The notes under the pieces were generated by a model. It ran no database searches and was not told the DNA's origin. It saw only the letters and a program-made list of their open reading frames with translations. The position numbers and the translations under genes are program-made. From positions 62,001 to 126,000 of the forward strand of contig NZ_ABXW01000017.1 of NCBI RefSeq assembly GCF_000173415.1: a DNA stretch of 64,000 nucleotides, written 5' to 3'. Origin of the DNA: Providencia alcalifaciens DSM 30120 (lineage in GTDB: Bacteria; Pseudomonadota; Gammaproteobacteria; Enterobacterales; Enterobacteriaceae). Positions 1-8,011 of the stretch are shown here, piece after piece; position 1 is the first letter of the stretch, and every line of letters begins with the position of its first letter.

Positions 1-1157
1 ACAGGCAGATCTTTTAAGGTGATTTCATCTTGAATAAAACCGGAGGCAAATGTGATTTCTGCATCAGGGAATTGCGTGGTTGTGGCGTAAGGTGTCTGTT
101 TTTGGCGATAAGCTTCGGTACCGTACGTGAAGTTATGCGCAGCTAATGGTAAATCGTAGACATTGGAACGATTATCCAGTTTGAGTCCGTAGGTTTTTTG
201 GCTACGTCCTTCATAGTTGGATTCCTTACCTTTAGAGGTGATATTCACATCAGAATAGTAAGGGGTGACTTTCAAGTTAAGCCATGGGTTATCATTTGGG
301 TTAATCTGATAAGTTGCTTGAAGATCACGTTGGCGAGTCGTGCGATTCACCTTTTTATTATCATTACTGGCGCTGAGCTGTTGCGGATCTTTTGGCTCGT
401 AAGCATCGTTATTGTAATAACGAATTTGTCCTGAAAGGGTTTGCGAATCATCCAACTGCCATGTTCCTTTACCCAGCATATTGGCAATAGTTTCTTTATT
501 GTCCATCTTCTCGCCACCACCAAGACGGGTATCACCGACTTCTTTGGTCACAAAGCTGAATAATCCATCAAAATCCTCTGTGCGCCCAAATGTTGAGCCG
601 CCAAAGCCAAAACTGTGATCTCCCGTAGCGCCTTGCGTAAAGACACGGAATCCTTGATTTTGCCCTTCACGCAGTAAATCTTTTGCATCCACAGTTTCCC
701 ATGCGATTACGCCGCCCATGGCTCCGCTTCCATACAGTAAGGCAGATGGGCCACGAATAATTTCCACTTGCTTGATAAGCGCAGGGTCAAGGAATGTGCC
801 GTTAATATGTCCGGTATCGGTACCTTGGCGGATGCCATCAACGAGCGTCAAAATGCCACGACGGTCAAAGCCTCGCATACTGATATCTTGACCATTAGTT
901 CGGCTAGTCCCTGTGAGTGCAATTCCTGGAACTTTACGCAAAATATCATTAGCGTTAGTTGCTGTTTTGGTTTCTGGTGAGTCATTTTTAATGACGGTCA
1001 CCATCATAGGGGTGTTGAAACTATCTCGTTCGTTACCCGTGGCATACACGGTCATCACATCATGGTGATTGCTGGCGGGTGTTTTTTCAGTCTGTGCAGT
1101 TGCCATCAGAGGCAACAGGGCGCTTGCCAGCACAGATAAACGTAAGACTTGAGACAT
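1..1157 (-). CDS. hmuR: TonB-dependent heme/hemoglobin receptor (ChuA/HmuR family), C-terminus outside the window
   Basis: This gene encodes an outer-membrane heme receptor; about the first 385 residues are inside the window and the beta-barrel continues past the left edge. A signal peptide (about residues 1-25, ending LMATAQ) is followed by a plug domain with the motifs NGQDISMRGF, LVDGIRQGTDTGH and GPSALLYGSGAMGG. From memory these match the E. coli ChuA/Yersinia HmuR plug closely. TonB and ExbBD would power heme import. The gene lies downstream of hemP behind a Fur box and has an unusually long leader of about 340 bases holding a small ORF, so extra post-transcriptional control is likely. 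ATG at 1157 begins the signal peptide. Confidence 0.9.
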   Translation of the reverse strand, partial: MSQVLRLSVLASALLPLMATAQTEKTPASNHHDVMTVYATGNERDSFNTPMMVTVIKNDSPETKTATNANDILRKVPGIALTGTSRTNGQDISMRGFDRRGILTLVDGIRQGTDTGHINGTFLDPALIKQVEIIRGPSALLYGSGAMGGVIAWETVDAKDLLREGQNQGFRVFTQGATGDHSFGFGGSTFGRTEDFDGLFSFVTKEVGDTRLGGGEKMDNKETIANMLGKGTWQLDDSQTLSGQIRYYNNDAYEPKDPQQLSASNDNKKVNRTTRQRDLQATYQINPNDNPWLNLKVTPYYSDVNITSKGKESNYEGRSQKTYGLKLDNRSNVYDLPLAAHNFTYGTEAYRQKQTPYATTTQFPDAEITFASGFIQDEITLKDLP

Positions 1158-1344
1158 ACAGGTGATACTCCCTAAAAATTATTAACTCTTTGATGAGTGA
1201 AATACAGGATTAAGAATAGTTTTATCATCAGAGCGTTATGGCGTGCTTATAGGGTCTTGAGACGGTGACGCTTTCAATGGAATAGGTGAAAAGGGGTATT
1301 TGAACCCAATAAGCGATGATAGGGTTCGAAAGTGCGCCTTGAGG

Positions 1345-1434
1345 TTATCCAGATTTACAGCAGCAAAGCCCGTAATAAACACCATAAGAAACTGTGTCCT
1401 GATGTATAGAGTTAAGCTGGCTGCCTAGTATCAT
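1345..1434 (-). CDS. candidate 29-aa upstream ORF in the heme receptor leader, ending CCCKSG
   Basis: A 29-codon ORF with an ATG start lies in the receptor gene's leader. Its product ends YGVYYGLCCCKSG, with three consecutive cysteines six residues before the stop. It sits between hemP and the receptor on the same strand. No good ribosome binding site is visible before the ATG, so translation is unproven. Position and composition suggest a regulatory leader peptide that could couple its translation to receptor expression; this is inference. It could also be a chance ORF. Confidence 0.35.
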   Translation of the reverse strand: MILGSQLNSIHQDTVSYGVYYGLCCCKSG

Positions 1435-1498
1435 GACGTAGGTGGCTTGCGAGATAGATTGTATTTTTGAAACAAACTGCGTTGTGAGTACGAAAAAA

Positions 1499-1690
1499 CT
1501 ACTTAGTTAAAATTAATTTACCCGTACGGGTTTGTCGTAACTGATAAATTTCACCACGATGTTCAATGGCAATTTTGCCCGATGAACCTAATAATTTTTG
1601 GCTTTCAATCAGCCCATTTTTGACTGAGTAATCTGCCAATGAGCTTGATTTTGTGGTTTCGTCAATAAGTTCAGAAAGTGGCTTGGTCAT
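1499..1690 (-). CDS. hemP: hemin uptake protein HemP/HmuP
   Basis: This is a 63-residue protein of the HemP family, whose usual length is about 60-85. The diagnostic C-terminal core is present: LLGSSGKIAIEHRGEIYQL followed by RQTRTGKLILTK. Family members sit just upstream of heme receptor genes and, in several bacteria, help activate receptor expression. I chose the ATG at 1690 over the upstream in-frame ATG because the family homology starts there and the upstream part would overlap the Fur box. The receptor gene follows 341 bases downstream on the same strand. Confidence 0.85.
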   Translation of the reverse strand: MTKPLSELIDETTKSSSLADYSVKNGLIESQKLLGSSGKIAIEHRGEIYQLRQTRTGKLILTK

Positions 1691-1726
1691 ATTATTCACC
1701 ACATAAAATTTACTGGTAATAAGAAT

Positions 1727-1745
1727 GATATTGATAATTATTATC
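1727..1745 (-). promoter_or_regulatory. Fur box upstream of hemP
   Basis: The 19-mer gatattgataattattatc matches the consensus GATAATGATAATCATTATC at 17 of 19 positions. It lies 37 bases upstream of the hemP start, where bound Fur would block the promoter. Iron-repressed transcription of hemP and the heme receptor is the expected result. Confidence 0.85.
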
Positions 1746-1897
1746 TTTAAAAAGATTGCTAATATCAAGTGATTTTCACAATCCACCAACAAAAGAGTTA
1801 CATGGTAAATGAGTACTCTATTTATGATTCAAATAGGCAGTTATTTTGCTTTTTGATGATGGATTGAACTTGACCTTCAGATCACTCAAAAGTATTG

Positions 1898-2779
1898 CTA
1901 CATATTGGCTTTTAATAGCTCAATACACTCTTGTGCGCCGCGTTTGAGTACCTGACCTTTTAAACACACTACATGAATGGGGAGTGCTAATCCATTTGGT
2001 GTATTTTGAAATTCTAAACGTTTGAGTGAACCTGCTTTTAACTCAGTTTCAACTAATGACGTGGGTAAATTTCCCCAACCCATTCCTTTTCTGACCAAAC
2101 TCAATGCCATTGTGAAACTGTCGGTACGCCAATAATGGCTGGAAACAATGGAACGGCAGTCACTAATTGGGTGATGAGAGCTAGCGACAACGATTTGGCG
2201 TGTTTGCACAAGATCTTCGATATAGAGCGCACGATTATGCTCAATTGAGGGATGATTGGCACTGATAGTGGCAATGAGCGACTCATAACCAATACATTGG
2301 AATTGCTCTTGGGCATTGATATATAACCCGCCAAAAGCAATCGCTAACTGGAGGCGCTTACTGTGCAATAACGGCAAAATATCATCCTGAGGGGCGGTAA
2401 TCAGTTCAACATGCATCAAAGGATAGCGCTGGCTCAGTGTGTGTAATGCATCCAGTAATACATTGGGATTAATTCCTTCCGCAACACCAATCGTCAGTGT
2501 ACTTTCTACCCCTTGTGTTAGCTCTCGCGTGAACACATTCAGCTGGCGTAAATTATCAACAATATTACGCGCGTAAGGGGCAAGAGAAAGGGCCTGTTCA
2601 GTGGGTTTAGGCTCCCGTGTATGCCGCTCAAACAGTGAAAAACCTAATTCAGCCTCAAGGTTAGCAATGGCCATACTGATGGCAGAAGGGACTCGGTGTA
2701 GTGCTCTTGCCGCAGCAGAAAAGGAGCCTTTATCAAGTACAGTTAAAAAAATCATGAGGTTTTCGCTGTTAAATGGCAT
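1898..2779 (-). CDS. LysR-family transcriptional regulator
   Basis: This is a 293-residue LysR regulator of normal length. An N-terminal winged helix-turn-helix (FLTVLDKGSFSAAARALHRV, about residues 11-30) is followed by a periplasmic-binding-type effector domain (about 90-290). It is divergent from the PACE efflux gene across a 97-base gap, so control of that gene and of itself from the shared region is the natural guess. The effector is not known. The LHRVPSAISMAI recognition helix resembles regulators found beside transporter genes. Confidence 0.85.
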   Translation of the reverse strand: MPFNSENLMIFLTVLDKGSFSAAARALHRVPSAISMAIANLEAELGFSLFERHTREPKPTEQALSLAPYARNIVDNLRQLNVFTRELTQGVESTLTIGVAEGINPNVLLDALHTLSQRYPLMHVELITAPQDDILPLLHSKRLQLAIAFGGLYINAQEQFQCIGYESLIATISANHPSIEHNRALYIEDLVQTRQIVVASSHHPISDCRSIVSSHYWRTDSFTMALSLVRKGMGWGNLPTSLVETELKAGSLKRLEFQNTPNGLALPIHVVCLKGQVLKRGAQECIELLKANM

Positions 2780-2876
2780 ATCTCACCTTTCAGTTTTATT
2801 GATGGTAGCTGACTTTTATTATCATTAATGTTGATTTAATTTACCAGCTTTCAGTAAACAGAAGGCGAGATAAAAG

Positions 2877-3317
2877 ATGCAGGGCATTAAACGTAAAGTG
2901 GTTTTTATTACGAGCTACGAAGTGATTGGTTGGATGATTTCATCGTTGGGATTGGCATTGCTTTCCGGTAATTCGGCGGGAACGACAGGGCCATTGGCAT
3001 TAGTGATTACGACGATAGCGGTGAGTTGGAATTTTGTTTTCAATGTGGCATTTGAATATTGGGAGTCCAAACAAAAATCCAGAATTAGAACCTTTAGACG
3101 CCGTCTTGCCCATGCCGTGTTATTTCAGTTGACGCTGGTGGTATTTTTAATTCCACTGATTGCGTGGTGGTTATCAGTATCGCTTTGGCAGGCATTAGTT
3201 CTTGATTTTGCACTGATTATTTTTATTCCAATTTATACTTTCTTCTTTAATTGGGCATTTGACAAAATTTTCGGACTGCCAAAATCTGCGTTGGCGCAGG
3301 ACGAAACCGTTGCATAA
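2877..3317 (+). CDS. PACE-family multidrug/biocide efflux transporter
   Basis: This 146-residue membrane protein has four predicted transmembrane helices made of two tandem bacterial transmembrane pair repeats, as in the Acinetobacter AceI chlorhexidine pump. Glu15 in TSYEVIGW falls at the position of the essential Glu15 of AceI. The second repeat starts near residue 80 (RRLAHAVLFQ), and WNFVFN/FNWAFD motifs mark the two pairs. The family exports biocides and short diamines by proton exchange. The divergent LysR gene is the likely regulator. Confidence 0.85.
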   Translation: MQGIKRKVVFITSYEVIGWMISSLGLALLSGNSAGTTGPLALVITTIAVSWNFVFNVAFEYWESKQKSRIRTFRRRLAHAVLFQLTLVVFLIPLIAWWLSVSLWQALVLDFALIIFIPIYTFFFNWAFDKIFGLPKSALAQDETVA

Positions 3318-3320
3318 GAC

Positions 3321-3348
3321 AAGGCGATGATTGCAGGATCATCACCTT
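3321..3348. terminator. inverted repeat between convergent genes
   Basis: An inverted repeat (arms aaggcgatgat and atcatcacctt) lies between the convergent PACE and MFS genes. There is no strong T run on either side, so it is a possible bidirectional terminator at moderate confidence. Confidence 0.45.
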
Positions 3349-3359
3349 ATCTATTAGGG

Positions 3360-4550
3360 TTATTTGACACTAAAAATCCGATGATATCCTTTGGGATTCA
3401 AGCGTAAAAATAGCAGTAATGTAACAATCACTAAAACAAAATGGAGTAGCCAAACTGGGGTGAAACTGTGGCTAAATTGCTGCAATGAGGCGGCAATTAA
3501 AGGTCCAAATGCTGCGATAATAAACCCGCCCGCTTGCATTAAGGCGGTAAGGACACCGGCACTGGCAGGGTGAGCGATATGGTCTAAAGAGGCAATGATG
3601 GTTAAGGCGAAGCAGCCACCGAGCCCGCACCCCAGAAGCCCGACCCAAAGTAATGGTAACGAGTTAGGAAATAGAATTAATCCAGCAAATCCGCAGGCTT
3701 GGCTCACCAGTGTGACGGTTAACCAAAAACGGCGATCAATATTATGAGAAGCCAACACCGGAATCATCAGTGCGGCTGCGGCTTGGAAAATGGTTAAAAT
3801 AGCGACCAGCGAACCACTTTCCGTTGCACTGAATCCTTGTTGTTGAAAGAAAGGCGCCAGCCACGTTACTACAGTTGCGTAACCTGCATTCACTAAGCCG
3901 AATCCCGCCATGAGTAACCATGCTCGAGGCTGCTTAAGATAATTAAAAACACTGAGCTGAGTTGTAGTATGGGGCGTTTTTGACGAACGGATATTCACGA
4001 TGATGGCAATCAAGGCGAGTAAGGCTGGAAATGAGAGCCATGCAAGTCCGCTCTGCCAGCTTCCAGAAAGGCGTGTAATCAGTGGTGTCAATTGAGCACC
4101 CAGTGCGCCTCCTACCATTAATGTTGCGGAATATAGCCCCGTCATTGTTGCCATTTTTTGTGGGAATGAAAATTTTATCAATCCCGGGAAAACGGCTTGA
4201 ATATAGGCAGCCCCTATACCACATAAGAATGCTGTCAGTAATAATGCATTCGCATCAGAAACAAATAATCGACAAAGAGAGCCGACGAGTAGAAATAACA
4301 TCGCGAGGCTAATACCCAGCTTATCGCCTAATTTCTGATTTAAGGCAGGCACTATCAAGGCACCAAACCCCATCAATAGCATAGGAAACAGTGTTAACAG
4401 TGAAACACTCTGATAGCTCATTCCTGTTGTTTGAATGATATTGTCGATGACTGGACCCGGTCCCGTCATAAATGGGCGCAGATTGATCCCGACAAAGGCA
4501 ATCGTCAGGATCAAACCAAAAGACGCGGGAAGTGATTTTTTTATTTTCAT
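3360..4550 (-). CDS. MFS transporter, CynX/NimT (cyanate/nitroimidazole) family
   Basis: This protein of about 396 residues has twelve predicted transmembrane helices. The opening motif INLRPFMTGPGPVID is typical of the CynX/NimT branch of the major facilitator superfamily, and the next conserved block is YIQAVFPGLIKFSFP. Known relatives include the cyanate carrier CynX and the 2-nitroimidazole exporter NimT (YeaN); the substrate here is not known. I chose the ATG at 4550, where it overlaps the stop of the upstream deaminase fragment as ATGA. Another in-frame ATG lies six codons upstream. Confidence 0.8.
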   Translation of the reverse strand: MKIKKSLPASFGLILTIAFVGINLRPFMTGPGPVIDNIIQTTGMSYQSVSLLTLFPMLLMGFGALIVPALNQKLGDKLGISLAMLFLLVGSLCRLFVSDANALLLTAFLCGIGAAYIQAVFPGLIKFSFPQKMATMTGLYSATLMVGGALGAQLTPLITRLSGSWQSGLAWLSFPALLALIAIIVNIRSSKTPHTTTQLSVFNYLKQPRAWLLMAGFGLVNAGYATVVTWLAPFFQQQGFSATESGSLVAILTIFQAAAALMIPVLASHNIDRRFWLTVTLVSQACGFAGLILFPNSLPLLWVGLLGCGLGGCFALTIIASLDHIAHPASAGVLTALMQAGGFIIAAFGPLIAASLQQFSHSFTPVWLLHFVLVIVTLLLFLRLNPKGYHRIFSVK

Positions 4551-4693
4551 GAATGGTGTCGCTGCCACCGTGTACGATATAAGGCAGACTGTGTTTCATC
4601 TTCCAAGATGATGGCACCAAAGGGGCGTCTACCCTCTGCCACATTATCCGCGGCAAGGGCAATTGTGCGCTGTAAAAATTGTTTATCGAGCAT
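4547..4693 (-). pseudogene. truncated nucleoside/guanine deaminase (N-terminal 30 residues only)
   Basis: A 48-codon ORF begins MLDKQFLQRTIALAADNVAE and continues GRRPFGAIIL. That is the start of cytidine-deaminase-fold guanine/nucleoside deaminases. The zinc-binding HAE and PCxxC motifs are absent, because the reading frame ends after unrelated sequence. It ends with an ATGA overlap onto the MFS gene, so a deletion seems to have joined the remnant to the transporter. The intact ancestor would be about 150-160 residues. Confidence 0.55.
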
Positions 4694-4926
4694 AGTTTGT
4701 GCACCTGACTTTTCAAGTATTCAAATACGGTGATGAGCGAGCTTACACGATGCCATTTCAAGCATGTCTATCGAATCTATTATTTCCTTTAATCCAATCA
4801 AAAAACCGTGATATTTAAAAATCAAATAACTCAATTCAGGGGATTAATTGAATGAATTCATTACGTCACGTCGTGTTGCTGAAACCTTTGATTCATCAGA
4901 GATGGTCTGTGTACAGGGGAGCAACA

Positions 4927-5862
4927 TTAGTTCGCGATGGGTTTTAGCAAATCACTATAAAGCTCAGCTAAAATACCATTTTTCATAAACTCTTTTCTAA
5001 TCCATTGTGTGACTAGCCCTGTTGCGGAGTGCTGTGTAGCTAGTAGCATATGAGAATCCTGCCTTGGATTTTGAATTTGTTTGGTGACTAAAACACCGTT
5101 TTTAACGTGCTCCTTCACCATATAGTCGGGTAAAAAACCGATGCCTTCCCCTAAAATTTGGCATTGGCACTTGGTATTAAAATCAGGTACCTGAATAGCT
5201 TCTTGTCCGTGAAGCAACCAGCCAACACGTTTATTGATCGTGTGGGCGGTATCTTCCACCATGATGTTTGGATAAAGACGTAATTGGCTTTCCGCGATGG
5301 GTTCCGGCATTAAGGCTAAAGGGTGGCTGGATGCGATGGCAAATTGCCAGTGAATAGCGCCAATTTCCGTATAATCAATACCTCCACCATCCATGAGTGT
5401 ACCCGGAGCACCAATCGCAATATCGGCATGATTGTTAATAATGGCATCCCAAACCCCGTTATAGACTTCGGTGGTGACTGTAATTTGGCAAGTACCAAAC
5501 TGTTTTTTTAAAATTTGCAGTAATTTTGCCGTATGGTAAGGGGTGTAGATCAACTGATTAATACAGATACGAACGCGAGCTTCAATGCCTTGCTCAATAG
5601 AGTCGATGCTTTTTTTAATCAAATGAAAGTTATTCAGAAGATCAGTCGCTTTGCGATAAAAATAGTATCCTGCTTCGGTTAACTCAATATTGCGCGTATC
5701 GCGAATAAATAGCGCGACGTCTAAGTAGGTTTCGATGCGTTTTATCGTGTAACTCACCGCGGATGTGGTAATGCCGAGTTCTTCAGCCGCTTTACTGAAG
5801 CTGGCAAATTTAGCGGCGGTGGTATAGGTCAATAAATTCTCTTCAGTAAATATCGAGTTCAT
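4927..5862 (-). CDS. LysR-family activator, AllS-like
   Basis: This 311-residue LysR regulator resembles E. coli AllS, the activator of the anaerobic allantoin regulon. Shared stretches include VWDAIINN, GAIHWQFAIA, GWLLHGQEAIQVPDFNTKCQ and GIGFLPD. The helix-turn-helix lies at about residues 16-40 (AKFASFSKAAEELGITTSAV). It is divergent from the ankyrin-allHFG-permease-kinase operon across about 600 bases, so it is very probably that operon's regulator, by analogy with AllS controlling ureidoglycolate/oxamate genes. The effector is not visible from sequence. Confidence 0.8.
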   Translation of the reverse strand: MNSIFTEENLLTYTTAAKFASFSKAAEELGITTSAVSYTIKRIETYLDVALFIRDTRNIELTEAGYYFYRKATDLLNNFHLIKKSIDSIEQGIEARVRICINQLIYTPYHTAKLLQILKKQFGTCQITVTTEVYNGVWDAIINNHADIAIGAPGTLMDGGGIDYTEIGAIHWQFAIASSHPLALMPEPIAESQLRLYPNIMVEDTAHTINKRVGWLLHGQEAIQVPDFNTKCQCQILGEGIGFLPDYMVKEHVKNGVLVTKQIQNPRQDSHMLLATQHSATGLVTQWIRKEFMKNGILAELYSDLLKPIAN

Positions 5863-6463
5863 GTAGATTATTCCATCGTGTGCGAAAATTCACCGAAATC
5901 GCTGTTTCTGTGAATAAAATTCAAGAGCTTAAAAAATAGACTGTTTATTGATTGTTTTGGATAAGCAAAGACAGGGTGGCATATCTGCTTTAGTGCTTCA
6001 ATAGTATTTAATTTATGTCACGACAAAAAGTCACTTATTAAATGACTGTTTATATCCGAACTGCTTAATATTATTGAATTTAATTGTGATTAAGGTATTC
6101 GATTTTATCTAGATAATAAACATAAAAATCACAATGTTAACAATTTGAAAACCTTTGGTTTGATGCGCGTCACAAAATTGAATAAAGAATAAATTGGCAA
6201 ATCGATTAACAAAATAATTTGGTCAAACTGTACGTTAAATGAGCATAAAAACATCATAAAAGGTCGATAAAGGGTGCTTTTCCGCACAAAAATGGCTGAT
6301 TGTTGAATTTAAATCAATAATTAGACGGCCGATTGATGAATTAAATTTAAATGGATTCTATTTATTAATGGCAATTGCTATGCTCTAACCATTCTCAATA
6401 ATCTTTAATTCATATTTAAACTGGCTATCTGGAAACTTAAAATAGCTAAGTGTGGAGAGCGTT
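5863..6463. other. long AT-rich divergent control region between the AllS-like gene and its presumed operon
   Basis: About 600 bases hold no convincing gene. The region is strongly AT-rich and should contain both divergent promoters and activator sites. I cannot assign a specific operator. A run near 6375-6390 (ggcaattgctatgctc) is promoter-like only by composition. Confidence 0.5.
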
Positions 6464-7069
6464 ATGACAGAAAGTACACTCATTCAAGATTTTCTTAAAG
6501 CAGCGGAACAAGGTCAATTAGATATTTTGAAAAATTGCCTTGAAAAAGGTGTTGATATTAATAGCACTAATCGCCAAGGTCGAACGGCGATTGTGAATGC
6601 GAGTTTAAATCAGCATTATGAGTGCGTTTCTTTTCTGATTAATGCTGGAGCAGATATCAATAAACAAGACCAAACATGTTTTAATCCATTTTTATTAAGC
6701 TGCCTGAATAATGATTTAACATTATTACGCTTAGTTTTACCGGCTAATCCTAATTTGGATCTGTTAACACGTTTTGGTGGTGTAGGGATTACGCCAGCGA
6801 GTGAAAAAGGGCATGTTGAGATTGTCCGTGAACTATTGGAACACACCGAGATTAATGTCAATCATACCAACTTCGTTGGTTGGACTCCTTTACTTGAAGC
6901 CATCGTACTTAATGACGGTGGTGAGAAGCAGCAGCAGATTGTGAAACTATTATTAGAGCACGGTGCTAATCCACACATGACTGATAAATATGGTAAAAAG
7001 CCATTAGAGTTAGCACAAGAAAAGGGTTATCACGAGATTGCTGAATTATTGATTGCAGCGGGTGCATAG
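6464..7069 (+). CDS. ankyrin-repeat protein, first gene of the oxamate-type operon
   Basis: This 201-residue protein consists almost wholly of ankyrin repeats. Five or so units are visible, for example GRTAIVNASLNQHYECVSFL, GITPASEKGHVEIVRELLEH, GWTPLLEAIVL and GKKPLELAQEKGYHEIAELL. There is no signal peptide, so it is probably cytoplasmic and protein-binding. GGAGAG eight bases before the ATG at 6464 supports this start over the GTG at 6452. It precedes allH by 18 bases and is clearly in the operon. Its job there is not known; a scaffold or inhibitor for the AllFGH complex is only a guess. Confidence 0.8.
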   Translation: MTESTLIQDFLKAAEQGQLDILKNCLEKGVDINSTNRQGRTAIVNASLNQHYECVSFLINAGADINKQDQTCFNPFLLSCLNNDLTLLRLVLPANPNLDLLTRFGGVGITPASEKGHVEIVRELLEHTEINVNHTNFVGWTPLLEAIVLNDGGEKQQQIVKLLLEHGANPHMTDKYGKKPLELAQEKGYHEIAELLIAAGA

Positions 7070-7087
7070 CCATCCCTAAGGGGGATT

Positions 7088-8011
7088 GTGAACAACGATC
7101 AATCTCAGAGGCAAATCATTTATGGGCTAACGGCTGACGCGCATTTTCTTCATCTGTTGCATCAGCCACAATTAACGGGATGCATAGAGCAGGTATTTAA
7201 TAAAGCAATTAATTTTTCGGTTAATCATCAGCTTTATACACTGCTCAGTTCTCAAATTGATAATGCACCGAATAGCTGCCGATTAATTAATAAGGATTTT
7301 TTATCTTATAAAATAAATGTAGGTGACTCAGTTTTTATTTTAAATAATGAAATTCATATTGGTGAGAATTATGCGATTTCATTTTTATTATGTACACGAT
7401 GGGAACCACCTATAATTCATTTTATTGCTGAGAAAATAAATGATAAGGATTATTTGTTTTTTCTGGAATCCAAGTTTAATGAAATAAATTCTATTTTAAA
7501 TAAAAGAACCCATTCTCTTTTTAATTATCAAGGGAATAATCTTTTCTATCTTGAATCATCCAAAAAATTAAATGAATTACGGTTTAGTTTAATTAATGCC
7601 TTAATGAATAAACAGTTGTCAGAAGTAGCCAATATTGTGAGTCAGTTTATTGGTCTAGGGATTGGGCTAACACCTTCTGGGGATGACTATTTAGTCGGAT
7701 TGATGGCCTTTTTGTTGTTGAAAAATCACCCTGCGAATTCCTTCTATATCAGCTTTTATCAAGGAATTTTACACAGCAAAGGGAATACAACACCCATCAG
7801 TGCCATTACGTTAGAAAAAGCGCTAGATCAAGGTTACCGCGAAAACATGCATCAACTCATCCAGTGTTTAGTGGATGGGCGAAACGAAAATATTTATCCA
7901 AAAATTTTAGAGATTTTAAATATCGGGTCCAGTTCAGGTTGCGACATGCTATTTGGCATTCGTGATGCGCTGTTTCTGACCCATTATTTCGGAGAAACAC
8001 ATGTCGACTAA
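7088..8011 (+). CDS. allH: AllH (YlbF-type, DUF2877) subunit of oxamate carbamoyltransferase
   Basis: This 307-residue DUF2877 protein starts at GTG (aaggggga lies just upstream). The family signature LGIGLTPSGDDYLVGLMAFL and a C-terminal SSSGCDMLFGIRDAL block are present. In E. coli the FdrA/YlbE/YlbF trio (AllF, AllG, AllH) forms oxamate carbamoyltransferase, which converts oxalurate plus phosphate to oxamate and carbamoyl phosphate. The gene overlaps allF by 11 bases, indicating coupled translation. The first half is AT-rich and diverged, as is common for this subunit. Confidence 0.75.
   Translation: MNNDQSQRQIIYGLTADAHFLHLLHQPQLTGCIEQVFNKAINFSVNHQLYTLLSSQIDNAPNSCRLINKDFLSYKINVGDSVFILNNEIHIGENYAISFLLCTRWEPPIIHFIAEKINDKDYLFFLESKFNEINSILNKRTHSLFNYQGNNLFYLESSKKLNELRFSLINALMNKQLSEVANIVSQFIGLGIGLTPSGDDYLVGLMAFLLLKNHPANSFYISFYQGILHSKGNTTPISAITLEKALDQGYRENMHQLIQCLVDGRNENIYPKILEILNIGSSSGCDMLFGIRDALFLTHYFGETHVD

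Noticed and set aside
1197..1397. 49-codon ORF starting MVFITGFAAVNL in the heme receptor leader
   Set aside because: It overlaps the CCCKSG ORF in another frame and has no ribosome site or recognised motif.
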